Source: Casuarina equisetifolia
Lineage: Eukaryota > Streptophyta > Magnoliopsida > Fagales > Casuarinaceae
DNA: 64,000 bases
Reading direction: 5' to 3'
NCBI GenBank assembly: GCA_028551475.1
Contig: CM052360.1
Coordinates: forward strand, 7,056,501-7,120,500
Below, piece after piece: positions 13,201 to 24,700 of the stretch (position 1 is the stretch's first letter; each line of letters opens with the position of its first letter). The position numbers and the translations under genes are program-made. The notes beneath the pieces are model-generated. The model had not been told where the DNA came from and did no database searches. It saw only the letters and a list, made by a program, of their open reading frames with translations.

Positions 13201-14100
13201 CTAGGAAGGTAAGTAAACCAAAGAGGTAGGTGAACCAAATGTAGTATTTTTGAATCCTGAATCAACCTAAGAGGGAGTGAATTAAGTTTCTAAAAATATT
13301 TTTATCTTTTTTTTTTTTAAATATGTGAATCAATATGTTTTTTATGGACTAAATCAATCTAAATAGCAATCAAATAAAGCACATAAAAACAAAATCACAC
13401 AAAAAGATTTTAAAAGGTGGTTCAACCTAAGTCATCTAAGTTCTTACTTCACCCCACTCTAACAACTTATTAAAGTCACTTTCTAATTAATTATTTAATT
13501 GATTATAAGAGATAAGTAATTTCTTAAGCCTAGTTACAAATTCTCTCCTTAAGAATTTAGATTTCAAATTAAGTTCTAACAAAACATATAATATATAGTT
13601 CAAAAGCTTCTATCTAATGCTGATAAATCAATATAAGATAATATGGTCCAAAGTCTCAAATTTTATGTAAATTCTAGCATTGTTCATTTGTAAAAAATAA
13701 GATCAATAACAATATATATTGAGGAAAAAGATTATTTTCTAACTACTATACAAAAAGAATAATTAAGTAAGGTCAAAATCACCAAAAGATGAACGCATTT
13801 ATGAGCTTGCAGAACTTGAATACAAATTTGGAATTTTGCTTCAAAAATGTACTCTCTTTGTTCAGATCAACGTGTGTTCTTTAAGCCAACTTTTAGCATT
13901 AAATAGCCTCAAAAGAACGTACATCTCTCTTCAAGAAAAGAGCCGTTCTGACCTTCTTCCCGTTGGAGCTATTGCGCTGCTCAGTTTTTGTGATTTCCCT
14001 AAATTGACGAGACAGAACTGAGATGAATACTTTCGGGCTGCTTTTTCTGTTTTGAGAGAAACCCTTTGTTTAGTGTGGACCTCGTTGTGCAGTGCTAATT
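13200..14100. repeat. Degenerate LTR-like repeat
   Basis: No open gene. The architecture (gagggagtgaatt near 13270, aaaggtggttcaac near 13415, then agccgttctgac and cccgttggagct near 13940-13975) follows the same order as parts of the solo LTR at 34714-36252 (ggtggttcagc near 34900; gccgttctgac and cctgttggagct near 35562-35602). It looks like an older member of that LTR group. Ends could not be placed. Confidence 0.4.
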
Positions 14101-14744
14101 AGAAATCCTTTTAACTTAAACGGCACCGTGTTGGCCATGGAGGAACTCAAGCAACGCAACCTGTGTTTGTTCTCTCCATTCTCTCTCTCTTCTTTTCCTT
14201 TAATTTTCTTGCTTTCTTTTGCTCTGTGACATTTGAAACTTGTTCAATAAGCTTTGTGGTCGTTACAAGACGAAATGCTTGAAGAGTGGTTCTCAAGGCT
14301 CCACGTTTGATTAACCAGGTCCACATAAAAAAGACAAATTTTTGTTTTCTTCTTTGCTTGGAACCCGTGAGAAAAGCTTGTTCTTTTTAGGTCGTGAGAT
14401 TTGTCTTTTTAATTGGCCCTACGTTTCCCACTTCCTTTCATACTTCTTTTCTTTTCTCTTTAGTCAATGCTACCAATAAATTAGTTCCATTATGCAAAAA
14501 CGAATTATATATTAATTTAAGCCCAAGAGTTTAATTACAATGTACATTAAAAAAATCCAACTATGTGTAGTTTATATGATTCAGCAAAATCCACCTTCCA
14601 ACAAGTATAATCAAGATAACCTAGGAAGGGGGCACTCCATTTACATCTTTCTACTGTGATTACCTTTATGTTAAGCCACTAATCTCCATACCTTTCTTCA
14701 AGCTTGCTGTCAATAGAAGTCCAAGACCCCAAACTTGAAAAATG
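14100..14744. other. Intergenic, no feature seen
   Basis: AT-rich sequence with short C/T-rich runs (14170-14230). No exon series or repeat end recognised. Confidence 0.5.
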
Positions 14745-15600
14745 AAATAATAGTGTTGTTACATACTCAATGATAGAAAATTACTTTCTCCAATACCTCA
14801 CAAGCTTGAATAGGAGAGAGTAATAATAGTTCTTAAGCTATCTTTCTTGAGAATGATCATCATAAAAGGCATTTACATTTTTGTGGAGACCATACCATTG
14901 AGCCTTGTTCATTTATAATATTTTTGAAATAGGTTGGAGTTATAGTCTTTGTAGTCTTGCGAACCTATTTCTCTAGATTCACTTTTGGCTAAAGGTGGGA
15001 CATATAAAGTCCAAGACAAGTTATGTATTCCAAAATTCTCGACACATTCATCAAACAAAACTACTATGTTCGAGTATCCATTTTGTATCTCTTTATTGAC
15101 CTTGGACAAAGATTACCTTAGTCATGTTTAAATATGAATGCCAATGCCAACACACATCTAACTATGACCATATTGGTCATGATGGAGAAGGTCTCCTACT
15201 AGTCAATCATATAATATTGGGTAAGCCCTTTGGCCACAATATTGATTTTATATATCTTAATTGAATTATCAACGTTGATATTTTGCTTCATAAAACCTAA
15301 TAGGTTTAGGTTTGAGAGGCAAATTGACTAGCAACCATGTTTGTACTAGCCTCTAATACACAAATCTCATTGGTCATAATGTCCACCCACTTAGGATCAC
15401 AAATTGCCTCATAGTAGTAAAGTGGCTCTCAAATGGAAGAAATCGAAGACATGTGAAATAGTGCAAAGATCTTGCATTTGCCTAAGATATTGTTTATGAA
15501 TCTTTCTATAAGAAAGATAGACATACATAATATTGAATTAATTTTTGGCCATAGATGAGTCTTTTACTATGGTATCAAAATCTAGGTTTCAACTATAACA
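14745..15600 (-). mobile_element. Antisense Copia reverse-transcriptase relic
   Basis: On the minus strand, broken by many stops, the sequence still reads as the start of a Copia reverse transcriptase. It has a DPKWVDIM-NEI-LEA stretch (near 15400-15360), IKIYKINIVAKGLTQ near 15260-15215 (usual ERYKARLVAKGFTQ), ETFS followed by VIVRCVLALAF near 15190-15140, and NVNAFYDDHSQE near 14860-14885, where DVNNAFLHGD is usual. A block of about 200 bp (14909-15109) interrupts the last two motifs. Much older than Copia 1 and 2. Confidence 0.6.
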
Positions 15601-16560
15601 ACTTATGACATATTGATTGTAGTGATATTTACCCCATCAATCAATTTCTTACTAGTGAATACACTTGCTTAGGTTAAAAGGGCATTCTGAATAATAATGT
15701 AAGTCTTATGTTATCTAAATTTAATTTTTCAATCACTTTTATAAAAAAAGAAAGATTGACTTGCTCTTGAGTTGCCTCTAGATTATGACTATACTTTTTA
15801 ACAATAACTATTGCATAAAATATAACACATTTTAATCATCTTTCATGGTGCAAGCTTACAATAACAAATAACAAAGAGAAAAACCTTAAATTTTTCAATA
15901 GTATTTTGTTTTGCATTGAATTGATAGACAAGAAATCTTTCCATTGATTTTTGCTTTCACCATATCAAATTTGGTTTTTCTTTTAGTACACGTGTATACT
16001 TGCTAGCAATATACTATTTAGGACATGATCTTTCAAAGAATTTGTAGCTAATACCAGGAAAAGAAATTTATAATTAACAAAATCCTTGATGGTATCAAGC
16101 ATCTCTATTTCTCAATTTGTCATGGTTGTCCAAGGTGGTTTCAAGTTAGAGCGACCATTTTCTATATTTTTATTTGTGTGTTTGAAGATATGTGAATCTA
16201 TTTAAAGTTGATAATGGAATCTAAATTAGTGGTAAAAGCAAATTGATCATTGTTGCCTAGTATTGAAAATCACATTCACATATTTCCTGGTGAAGAATAG
16301 AGTTCTAGGAAAAAAAATAGTAGAGTGAAGAGAAGAGAAATTGGAAGGGAGAAGAAAGAGAAATGAGCACAATAGACTACGTTGTTTCCCAATCTTACCT
16401 TGTACATTCTAGGCATCCCATATTTATACAAGCAAGTCATTAAATGTACGGGACCATAATGTGAGAATTATGAATGGGAAAGTCACTGAAGGCGGCTAGT
16501 GGCTGTCATAAAATACGGATCTTGTTGGAGATGTCAGTCTAGGCAACGTGTTGCTTTTCT
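15600..16560 (-). mobile_element. Possible 5' part of the antisense Copia relic
   Basis: No gene seen. On the minus strand a TATA-like box (gcttgtataaatatggg) lies near 16420-16440 in a 250-bp block that has the look of an LTR promoter and leader, upstream of the relic at 14745-15600. No matching LTR or target duplication was found, so this is a weak call. Confidence 0.3.
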
Positions 16561-17471
16561 ATTGTTTACATGGTTGGGGAAACGGGTTACGGAAGCCCTC
16601 AGCTTTAATATCTTTAATACCTAGAAAGATAAAATATGCCTTTTGGGCAATTAGGCTTTTTGTGATGATTTATAAGGCTTTAGAAATTGAGGTTTTGTTG
16701 TTGCTTAAAGGAATGATCATAAGCCATCAAAGAAAAAAGCTATAAATGCCTAATTACGATATGAGTCAATTAGAATTTCGCGGGCATAGGGAAAAGTGGT
16801 ATTTCAACTGCATTTGTTTCATTATTGAAGTGGCATTTTGGAGAGAAGTTGAACTTATAATTAGTTTCTACTGGACTAAGTGAGTAGAATCATAAATTGG
16901 CTAGCAATTCACTCTAGGTCTAAGGATTTTGCATCAGTTCGGTTGCTTGTTGAAAATTGTTAATTGTGGAGTTCAAATTGGTGGTAACGAGAAATTGGTC
17001 TTTTTTTTTTTTTCTTCTAGGAATGAAATAGCTTTTATAAGTAATTAGGTTTTCTTGGATAATCTATCAGTATCATGCTTGGGAGATCTAAGACTTTGTT
17101 GCTGTACAAAGTGCATGATCATGATCCCGTTAGATAGTCTACAATAAAAATATAAAAAAAAAAGTCAATAATGCCAAATTACAATTTGAGTAAATAACTA
17201 CTCCGTAGGTAAAGATTATTAAAAAAAAAACGTTTAATTTGTATTTGTGTTGGTAAGTTGATCAAATAATATTCTAATCGGTGTGGGGTGTTGGTTGTAA
17301 GAGAAAGTAAACAAAGTGAATACAACTATCTGCCTCAGATTTGCCAGATACTTGGGCAACATGGTTTTCGAGAGAGAGATTAAAAAAAAAAAACACATAT
17401 TGACCTTGAAGACGTCAACTGTAGACCTTGCACATATGTCTATGCACATATCGACCTTGCAGACGGAGGCG
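16560..17471. other. Intergenic upstream of PP2-B copy B
   Basis: AT-rich. Oligo-T and oligo-A runs near 17000, 17155 and 17220. The promoter of the gene at 17472 must be here, but no convincing TATA box or operator could be fixed. Confidence 0.4.
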
Positions 17472-19078
17472 ATGCAAGCAGAAATGGAAACTAGTATTAC
17501 CGACAAACTTCCGATAGAATGCATATCTAACATACTTTCCTTCACATCTCCTCGCGATGCTTGCAGGTCTTCGCTGGTCTCCCGTGTTTTCCCATCAGCC
17601 GCGGGTTTTGATCTTGTGTGGGAGAGGTTTCTGCCTCCGGATTACCAACAGATCATTTCTCAATCGCAATTGCCCTTGAATGCCTTGTCCAAGAAGGATC
17701 TTTACTTCCGTCTCTCCCATAATCCGATCCTCATCGGCAACGGTAACAGGGTGAGCAAGATTAGCTAGCACTCATACTAGCTGGTTATAAATTATTGCAA
17801 CCCTCCATTCATGGAAGGGACTCTTTGCCAAATTGAATTTGCTTCTTGAAATTCTCTTAATATCTGCTGGACGGTATCCGGAGATTGATGAGTCATTTTT
17901 TGGAACTCAAATGATTATTTTGGAAAATACTGTTTCAAACATCTGTTATCATATAAAGCTGAGAAGAAGAATTATTGAGCTTAACATTGTTGGTTGATTT
18001 TTAATGCTTGGATAGATTTGCACAGTATCATGCCGAGTAAAATGATTTAGCTTTCTATTGCCGTTTTCCTGAGGATTCATTTCTTTATGACAGTATTTTA
18101 AGTCTTCCTGGGTAGATTTACATAGTATCATGCCAAGCATGATGATTTAGCTTACTATTAGAGTTTTCGGGAGGATTGATGTCCTCTTAATAGTATTTTA
18201 AGACAATATCCCTGCAGGTTTGATCTTGCTAGGTTTGAGAATTCCTAGGATAATTTTGATAGCTATTTTTGTTCTGGAGGGACTTTGTCACATTAACTAA
18301 TAATTGCTTGAAAATTGTTCCTATGAACTCCAATGGTTAGTTTGTGTTGGAAGGTTAGCACACGGTAATGGTATTTCTAACTTTTTTGCCCTGCTCTCCC
18401 TTTTATTGTTGGTCTGTATAATAATCCGAATGTTGACTGAAAACAGAGTTTTGGAATAGAAAAATCAAGTGGGAAGAAATGCTACATGCTGGGAGCGAGG
18501 GAGTTAATTATAATATGGGGAGAAACTCCACAGTACTGGAGATGGATTTTGCCAGCCAAGTTACCATTCTTACCCAACTCCAGGTTTCTCTCTCTGTTTG
18601 GGAGATTGTGAATGCGTTGGCTTGTTTACCGGTTCTTAAGCAATTGTGAGTAATATTTTTGGTTTGTGAAATGTTTAGATTCGCAGAGCTGGCTTTTCTT
18701 CGAAATGTGTGTTGGCTTGAAATAAGAGGCAGAATTGAGACCAGAATCTTGTCCCCCAGCACAAGATACGGCGCATACTTCATTTACGCTGTTGTGGAAG
18801 ATTCTTACGGGCTTGAGCCTCCAATGGAGGTGTCCGTTAACTTGGGGAATGAGAATCAAAATAATCCTACCATTGCTTATTTGCCACCAGAGATGCCTGA
18901 AGAACAGAATGGACAGCTTCCGCGCAGGAGAGAGGACACGTGGTTAGAGATCGAGCTCGGGGAATTCTTCTGTGGTGAAGTTGACAGTGTGGTGGACATG
19001 TCCTTGAGAGAGACTCGATGCCTTAACTGGAAGTCCGGCCTTGTGGTCTATGGCATCGAGGTTCGACCGAAAGAATGA
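17472..19078 (+). CDS. F-box protein PP2-B type (copy B, intact)
   Basis: Predicted 271-aa F-box protein with a phloem-protein-2 (Nictaba-like) lectin domain, a substrate adaptor of SCF E3 ubiquitin ligases in this family. Exons: 17472-17750, 18447-18583, 18679-19078; introns are GT-AG (gtgagcaag donor), phases 0 and 2, and the three exons read through without a stop. The F-box is at residues about 8-50 (LPIECISNILSFTSPRDA, then VWERFLPPDY); the PP2 domain fills exons 2-3 (KKCYMLGARELIIIWG, WRWI, VCWLEIRGRIETRIL, ending GIEVRPKE). The ATG at 17472 was chosen because family members start just before the F-box; an in-frame ATG at 17484 is the alternative, and an upstream reading frame to 17316 lacks family resemblance. 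It is the only unbroken member of five PP2-B copies in the window. The glycan or protein target is unknown. Confidence 0.88.
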
Positions 19079-19172
19079 ACACAGCTTGGCATTGCTTTTT
19101 TTATGGAGTGGCATTTTCTTTTTCCCTTTCTTTACGGATTGGTTATTCCGTCAAGATATTGTGTGTTGTTAT

Positions 19173-19591
19173 TATTCGAAAATATAAGTAATCGGGTCTT
19201 GCGTGATCTGTTTTTGGAAGTCTTAGAGAACACTAGTATCAAAGCACTGAGAAACACACTCAACCTGCAGATATGTTCTGGAATTAGCTGGGATTAACAT
19301 GTTAGTTGAGGCCTTACTTTTGTTATCTTTTGACAGTGTGGAGGACCTTAACGTTAGTTGCCTGCGTACTGTTATGCGTCTAAGTTTAATTCTAGTCTTT
19401 GTCTTTAAAGGTCAGTAACTCTCTGTGAGTTTTATATGAATTTAACGTTTGTAGCTACCTTGTAAACTTGGAAGCCAAGTGCTTGTATTAAAAGGCTGTT
19501 CATTTCGAGTCTTCCAATACATTCTCTGTTTTCTCTGCTCGAGCTCCACTCTGTTCCAGAACCTATGTTCTTCATTCGAAGGAGTGGAACA
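19173..19591. mobile_element. Solo LTR-like insertion
   Basis: A 419-bp insertion into the duplicated PP2-B downstream block. Copies A and C run straight from tgtgttgt to cttgatg, whereas here 419 bp intervene between two copies of gttat (19168-19172 and 19592-19596). The insert ends AACA and starts TATT (one change from the TGTT expected). It has a TATA-like tattaaaag near 19485 followed by a leader-like C/T-rich stretch. No internal domain is present. Confidence 0.6.
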
Positions 19592-19596
19592 GTTAT

Positions 19597-20370
19597 CTTG
19601 ATGCTCAAACCTCATCATCATGAAGTGTTACACATTATGAGGAAGTCAGTTTCCCCCTATTGCAAAAAGATGATTATAATCTAACCACGCCACTGCTTAA
19701 TAAACGCTAGAGTCCAATCCCACCTTGTTGAGGTTATCACGTAGACAATTACGGAAAATAATTATTCCAATATCCGGGGGACAAATGAAGGCTTAAGGAG
19801 GTTTACACTTAGTTCATGGGCATTTTATTCCTTTTTTCAGCCTTAATCCTTTTAACATATAATAATAAATATATGTCACTAGTCAAGGAGATATTCCACC
19901 ACTAATCCCTAACAAGAATAGGATAAAAGATGGCAAGTGACTATTGTAAAAGGATGATAGTAATCCAACCATGTCACTGACATATGCAAATTACATGGAG
20001 CTCCCATCCTTGCCCTCAACTATCAGCGAGCAGCACCATCAATGCACAACCAAGGCCGAAAAGTTTGTTCGCCAACATGGCAAGTGAGATTCCACGCTTT
20101 TTCATGAAGTAAATTTGCAAGTAATGAAAGCATTATAAAACTCAGAAACCTATATTTTTTAGGAAGGAGAACAACTTTATTTTTTTTATGTTTAGATGTA
20201 TAAAATTTTCATTCTCAAAGATTTTAAAAGATTTAAAGTTGAAAAAAGTCAAAATATATAAAATTAATTATAATATTTTATAGGTAGGTTGAAAGTTTAA
20301 TCTAAACGTTAATTCATAAGTAAAAAAAATAACTCTATATATAAATATTACCGAAAGAAAATGTAACAAA
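19597..20370. repeat. PP2-B downstream duplicated block
   Basis: No gene. Segments around 19600-19710 and 19950-20340 match sequence downstream of copies C (30000-30365) and E (34065-34510), e.g. gatgatagtaatccaacc and gttgaaagtttaatctaaa. An extra 240 bp or so between them is unique to this copy. Confidence 0.6.
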
Positions 20371-21221
20371 ATAAAGCCTTTATTGGCTAGGAAAATAAGG
20401 ATTCACATTTCATTTGCAATCCTGTCTAACACTGGATTATCCCGAATGGCATCCCAATTTTGAATATCCAAACGAAACCACATCAAAGACATAATAGCGG
20501 ATTTAACTTCTCGAGACCACATGAAAAACAGGTTTTTAAATTTAGCAAATACAATTCCAGTTTACTTGGTCCATTTTGAAATTCATAGACCTTTTTTCTT
20601 TTTTCTTTTTTCTTTTTTCTTTTTTCTTTTTTCTTTTTTCTTTTTTCTTTTTTCTTTTTATTCATTTCAGTGACTCTTTTTAAGTGGGAACAACTTTTGA
20701 TTTCCATTCAAGCCGTCAAAAACCGGCCCAAACTACATTTGTACTAATTAAGGCTTTTTCTATGCGGTGAATAATTTTTCTGCTTGGTCTACTGTAATCA
20801 TACCCACAACTTATTTTATCAAGGGGTTTGCCGTCTGAATACAGAATCTACCATGCATAGGGGAACATAAACACGTAATCTTTTTACCCTGAGCGCCTAA
20901 ACATGTAATTGACATGCTTCAGAAACAGTTAATTACAGACATTCTTGTTTCATCCAATTGAATGATTATTTATGTGCCAACAAAGACAGTATGTGCATAT
21001 GAAAAGCTACAGGCCAAGTTCATCAGATTGAAAAGTTTAAAGGCTTAATTGACAGTTATCAGAGTGGCTTGAGCCTTGTAATTCTTTTACCTTTATAAAA
21101 ATACAAGTCGAACGTCCAGGATTGTGGTTCCATTGCTGTAACGGATATAGACTTACTAGTGCCACCTTAGCCATTGGATTTTCAGTATTGTTCTCGACGT
21201 ATGGACTGGAAGAATATATTC
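20370..21221. other. Intergenic with a ttttttc tandem repeat
   Basis: A 7-bp repeat (ttttttc, about 10 copies) lies at 20591-20660. A TATA-like tttataaaaatac is at about 21093, too far (640 bp) from the CSLD start codon to assign with confidence. Nothing else recognised. Confidence 0.55.
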
Positions 21222-21236
21222 ATGATATTGGAAGTC

Positions 21237-21359
21237 AACGGGCGGGGCCATCGCACAGTGGCGTTCTATGAGCCTAACCCTGACCGTTCGTCCCACCGGT
21301 CAGGGGTTCGAATGCCGTCCTTCCCCTTCCCCCGGTGTGTGAGTTTAAAAAAAAAAAAA
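21237..21359 (+). mobile_element. tRNA-derived SINE
   Basis: About 123 bp with an RNA polymerase III A box (tcgcacagtgg, 21251-21261), a B box (ggttcgaatgcc, 21305-21316) and an A-rich tail (21347-21359). It is flanked by 15-bp target duplications that differ at one base: atgatattggaagtc at 21222-21236 and atgatactggaagtc at 21359-21373. It lies 378 bp upstream of the CSLD start codon. Confidence 0.9.
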
Positions 21360-21373
21360 TGATACTGGAAGTC

Positions 21374-21736
21374 GTTACACCTGCAAAGACGTTAATATTT
21401 AAATCGGAGAGAGATAGAGAGAGGCCAAGCTTGAAATGAGGGAGTAAGATTCGCTGCATTAAAGCTAAAAATAGAATCAAATTCCACGCCATTGAACTGC
21501 TCAACCTATTTGGCTCCTTCGGTCCTCCTTCCTTCAACCAGCCATTGGTCGTGCAACTCCACTATTTTCCATGACTTCTGATCTCCATTATATTTTTACG
21601 TCTTTCTGTGTATGTGACAATTTGCAATCTCAGGATTTTAAGATAATGGATAAGAGAAAATGAAGAGAATTAATCTCTCATGAAAGTTTAGGGTTTTTTC
21701 TTCTGGAGACGAATCACATAGCTGACACCGAGATAG
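21374..21736 (+). promoter_or_regulatory. CSLD promoter-proximal region and 5' UTR
   Basis: Sequence between the SINE and the start codon. It contains a gagagatagagagag purine run near 21405-21422. No TATA box or named element could be assigned with confidence. Confidence 0.4.
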
Positions 21737-24700
21737 ATGGCGACTTCATCAGGCTCACCAAAAAAATCACTATCGTCGGCAGGCCGGCCACCCCACCAGG
21801 GGGTGAAATTTGTTCGCCGCACATCAAGCGGCCGCGTTGTGAGCTTCTCTCGGGATGATGACTTGGATATGTCAGGGGAGTTTGCAAGCCCAAATGACTA
21901 CATTAATTACACGGTGATGATGCCGCCTACACCAGACAACCAACCCGGAGCCGACCCAAATTCCAAGCCAGAAGGCCCCCAGCGGAGGCGAGTAGCTGAC
22001 GAGGAAGGCGGGTATGGAGGGGGCGGTCGGGGTGGGAATACTGGGCCGTCGAAGGCAGAAAGGAGGATGTCCGTGATGAAATCTTCCGACAACAAGTCAA
22101 TGTTATTGAGGACCCAAACCGGGGACTTTGATCACAACCGCTGGTTGTTCGAGACAAAGGGCAAGTACGGCATTGGCAATGCGTTTTGGTCGGAGGAGGA
22201 GGATGCTTATGGACCGGAAAGTGGAGTAAGCATGTCTGACTTCATGGACAAACCGTGGAAACCACTCACTAGGAAGCTTAAGGTTCCAGCCGCTGTTATT
22301 AGCCCTTACAGGTGCACACCCTAAATGTATAGGACTTCTTTTCTTTTCTTTTTTCTTTTTTCTTTTGGTTTAGATACGTCGCACATGGCATTCAGCTAAA
22401 ATCATATGCTGAAACCTCCCAGGGAAGTAGGTGTTAGATAGTGATTATTTAAAATGTAATAGCTTTGTTATAGGAACTTGTACGTTAGACTTGGGTAAAA
22501 CTGAACTCCAGAGCTAAGTGCACTTCAAAACTGAACTTTCCCATTATATTTTACATCTTCTCGTGAAACATTACTGAAGTAGCTTCTCTTAGCACAGGTT
22601 ATTGGTGGTCACTCGTATGGTAGTTCTATCGCTTTTTCTGACATGGCGTATCCAGAACCCCAACGCGGACGCAATGTGGCTCTGGGGGATGTCAATTGTT
22701 TGCGAGATTTGGTTTGCCTTCTCTTGGCTTCTAGACATTCTACCCAAGCTCAACCCCATCAACCGAGCCACTGACCTTGTAGCTCTCAGCGACAAGTTCG
22801 AGCAGCCCTCCCCATCCAACCCTCACGGCCGGTCTGATCTCCCTGGGGTCGATGTTTTTGTCTCCACTGCCGACCCCGAGAAGGAACCTCCTCTTTTCAC
22901 AGCGAACACCATTCTCTCGATCCTCTCAGTCGATTACCCGGTCGAGAAGTTGTCATGCTACATTTCCGATGATGGTGGTGCCATACTCACCTTCGAAGCG
23001 ATGGGCGAGGCCCTCAACTTTGCCGAGGTTTTTGTTACTCTCTTTTAGACTCAAAATTTCTCAAGAGCTTAAGTTTAACATTCTGGATAGGCAGGACAAA
23101 GGTCATGAAAATCCCCTTTTAGCTACCACTTGCTTTTCTTTTCTTTTCTTTTCTTTTTTCTTTTTAAAATGTCCTTCCTTGAAACTAATATCACAAATCC
23201 ATGCACGTACTTACAGACGGAACGATTCTGGCCACTGTTAGCACTATTTGCCAAGTCCACAAACAACAGGAATGTCAAATTTTCTTTTACTAATTGTTTC
23301 TTTTAGAACAACTTCTAAACTAAGCCTCGTGAAGTCATATATCTGCAAATTTCAGGAAGGGAATTTTCATGACATAAGTCTTGAAAAAAAAGGGGCTTTT
23401 TTTGTGATTTTTCTCATTTACTCCTAACTCAATCGATTATTACTTGAAAGGACTCTGTTACTTGATTATGAATAGGTTTGGGTGCCCTTTTGCCGCAAAC
23501 ACAACATTGAGCCTAGGAATCCGGACTCTTACTTCAACAGCAAAACTGACCCCACGAAGAACAAGAAGCGCCCAGATTTTGTGAAGGACCGCCGCTGGAT
23601 CAAGAGAGAGTACGATGAGTTTAAGGTTAGGATCAATGGTCTCCCTGAAGCTATACGTAAGAGGTGTGAAATGTATAACTCCAGGGAGGAATTGAAGGAG
23701 AAGAAACTTGCCCGTGAGCAAAATAGCGGACTGCTGCCACAGGAACCGCTGAATTTCACCAAGGCCACATGGATGGCCGATGGAACTCACTGGCCTGGGA
23801 CATGGCTTTACGCAACGGTTGACCATGCAAAGAGTGACCATGCTGGAATTTTGCAGGTGAAGTAGCCAAACTGCCCCTTAAGCCTTTATTTTCCCCTAAA
23901 TATTTGTGCTGAAAAATGTCAACAAATATATTGTACGGGATATTTTCCTATTCTTACCATTCATGGTTTAGTCGATGATTACTCCGATTTTATTTTCTTT
24001 AGAATTGTCTAAGCATTTCACTATCTTTAGTGACTCGAGAAATTTTAAATACTCGTGTTGAATGATTCCTGAAGATATAATTTGTAACTGCGCAGGTGAT
24101 GAGCAAGGTGCCAGACAATGACCCAGTAATGGGTCATCCCGACGAGAAAAAATTGGACTTCACTGGGGTTGACATTCGGCTGCCGATGTTCGCCTATGTC
24201 TCCAGAGAGAAGAGACCCGGTTATGACCACAACAAGAAAGCTGGAGCTATGAACGCCTTGGTTCGAGCTTCAGCAATATTATCTAATGGGCCATTCATAC
24301 TCAATTTGGACTGTGACCATTATATCTACAACTCCAAGGCTCTAAGGGAAGGAATGTGTTTCATGATGGATCGTGGTGGTGACAGGATATGCTACATACA
24401 ATTTCCACAAAGATTTGAGGGGATTGATCCGTCTGACAGATATGCAAATCATAACACCGTTTTCTTTGATGGTAATGTTTGCAATTTGTTTCAAACTGCG
24501 AATTAGCTTTCTTTGTGAAGTAAAAATCATCATGAACATGCATTATGTGTGATTGAAACTCAGTAGCAAAAGTAGGTCAAAAACTTTTTAGGTAACACTT
24601 AAACCATTCACGCCAAGTGTAATTCATCGGTGATTATTTAATGATGTTGCTCATTTCGTAATCTTTTAGCACCTTAATTTCTATATGTGGTCTGTTTCTT

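Noticed and set aside
14909..15109. Minus-strand 66-codon protein gene
   Set aside because: Lies within the decayed antisense Copia relic with no support as a separate gene.
17316..17471. N-terminal extension of the PP2-B copy B protein from an upstream ATG
   Set aside because: The extra 52 residues look like translated leader, and family members start just before the F-box.
20483..20707. Lys/Glu-rich small protein on the minus strand
   Set aside because: It is the translation of the ttttttc tandem repeat.
21237..21359. A tRNA gene
   Set aside because: A and B boxes are present but the sequence does not fold into a cloverleaf by eye and ends in an A-tail with target duplications; it is a SINE.
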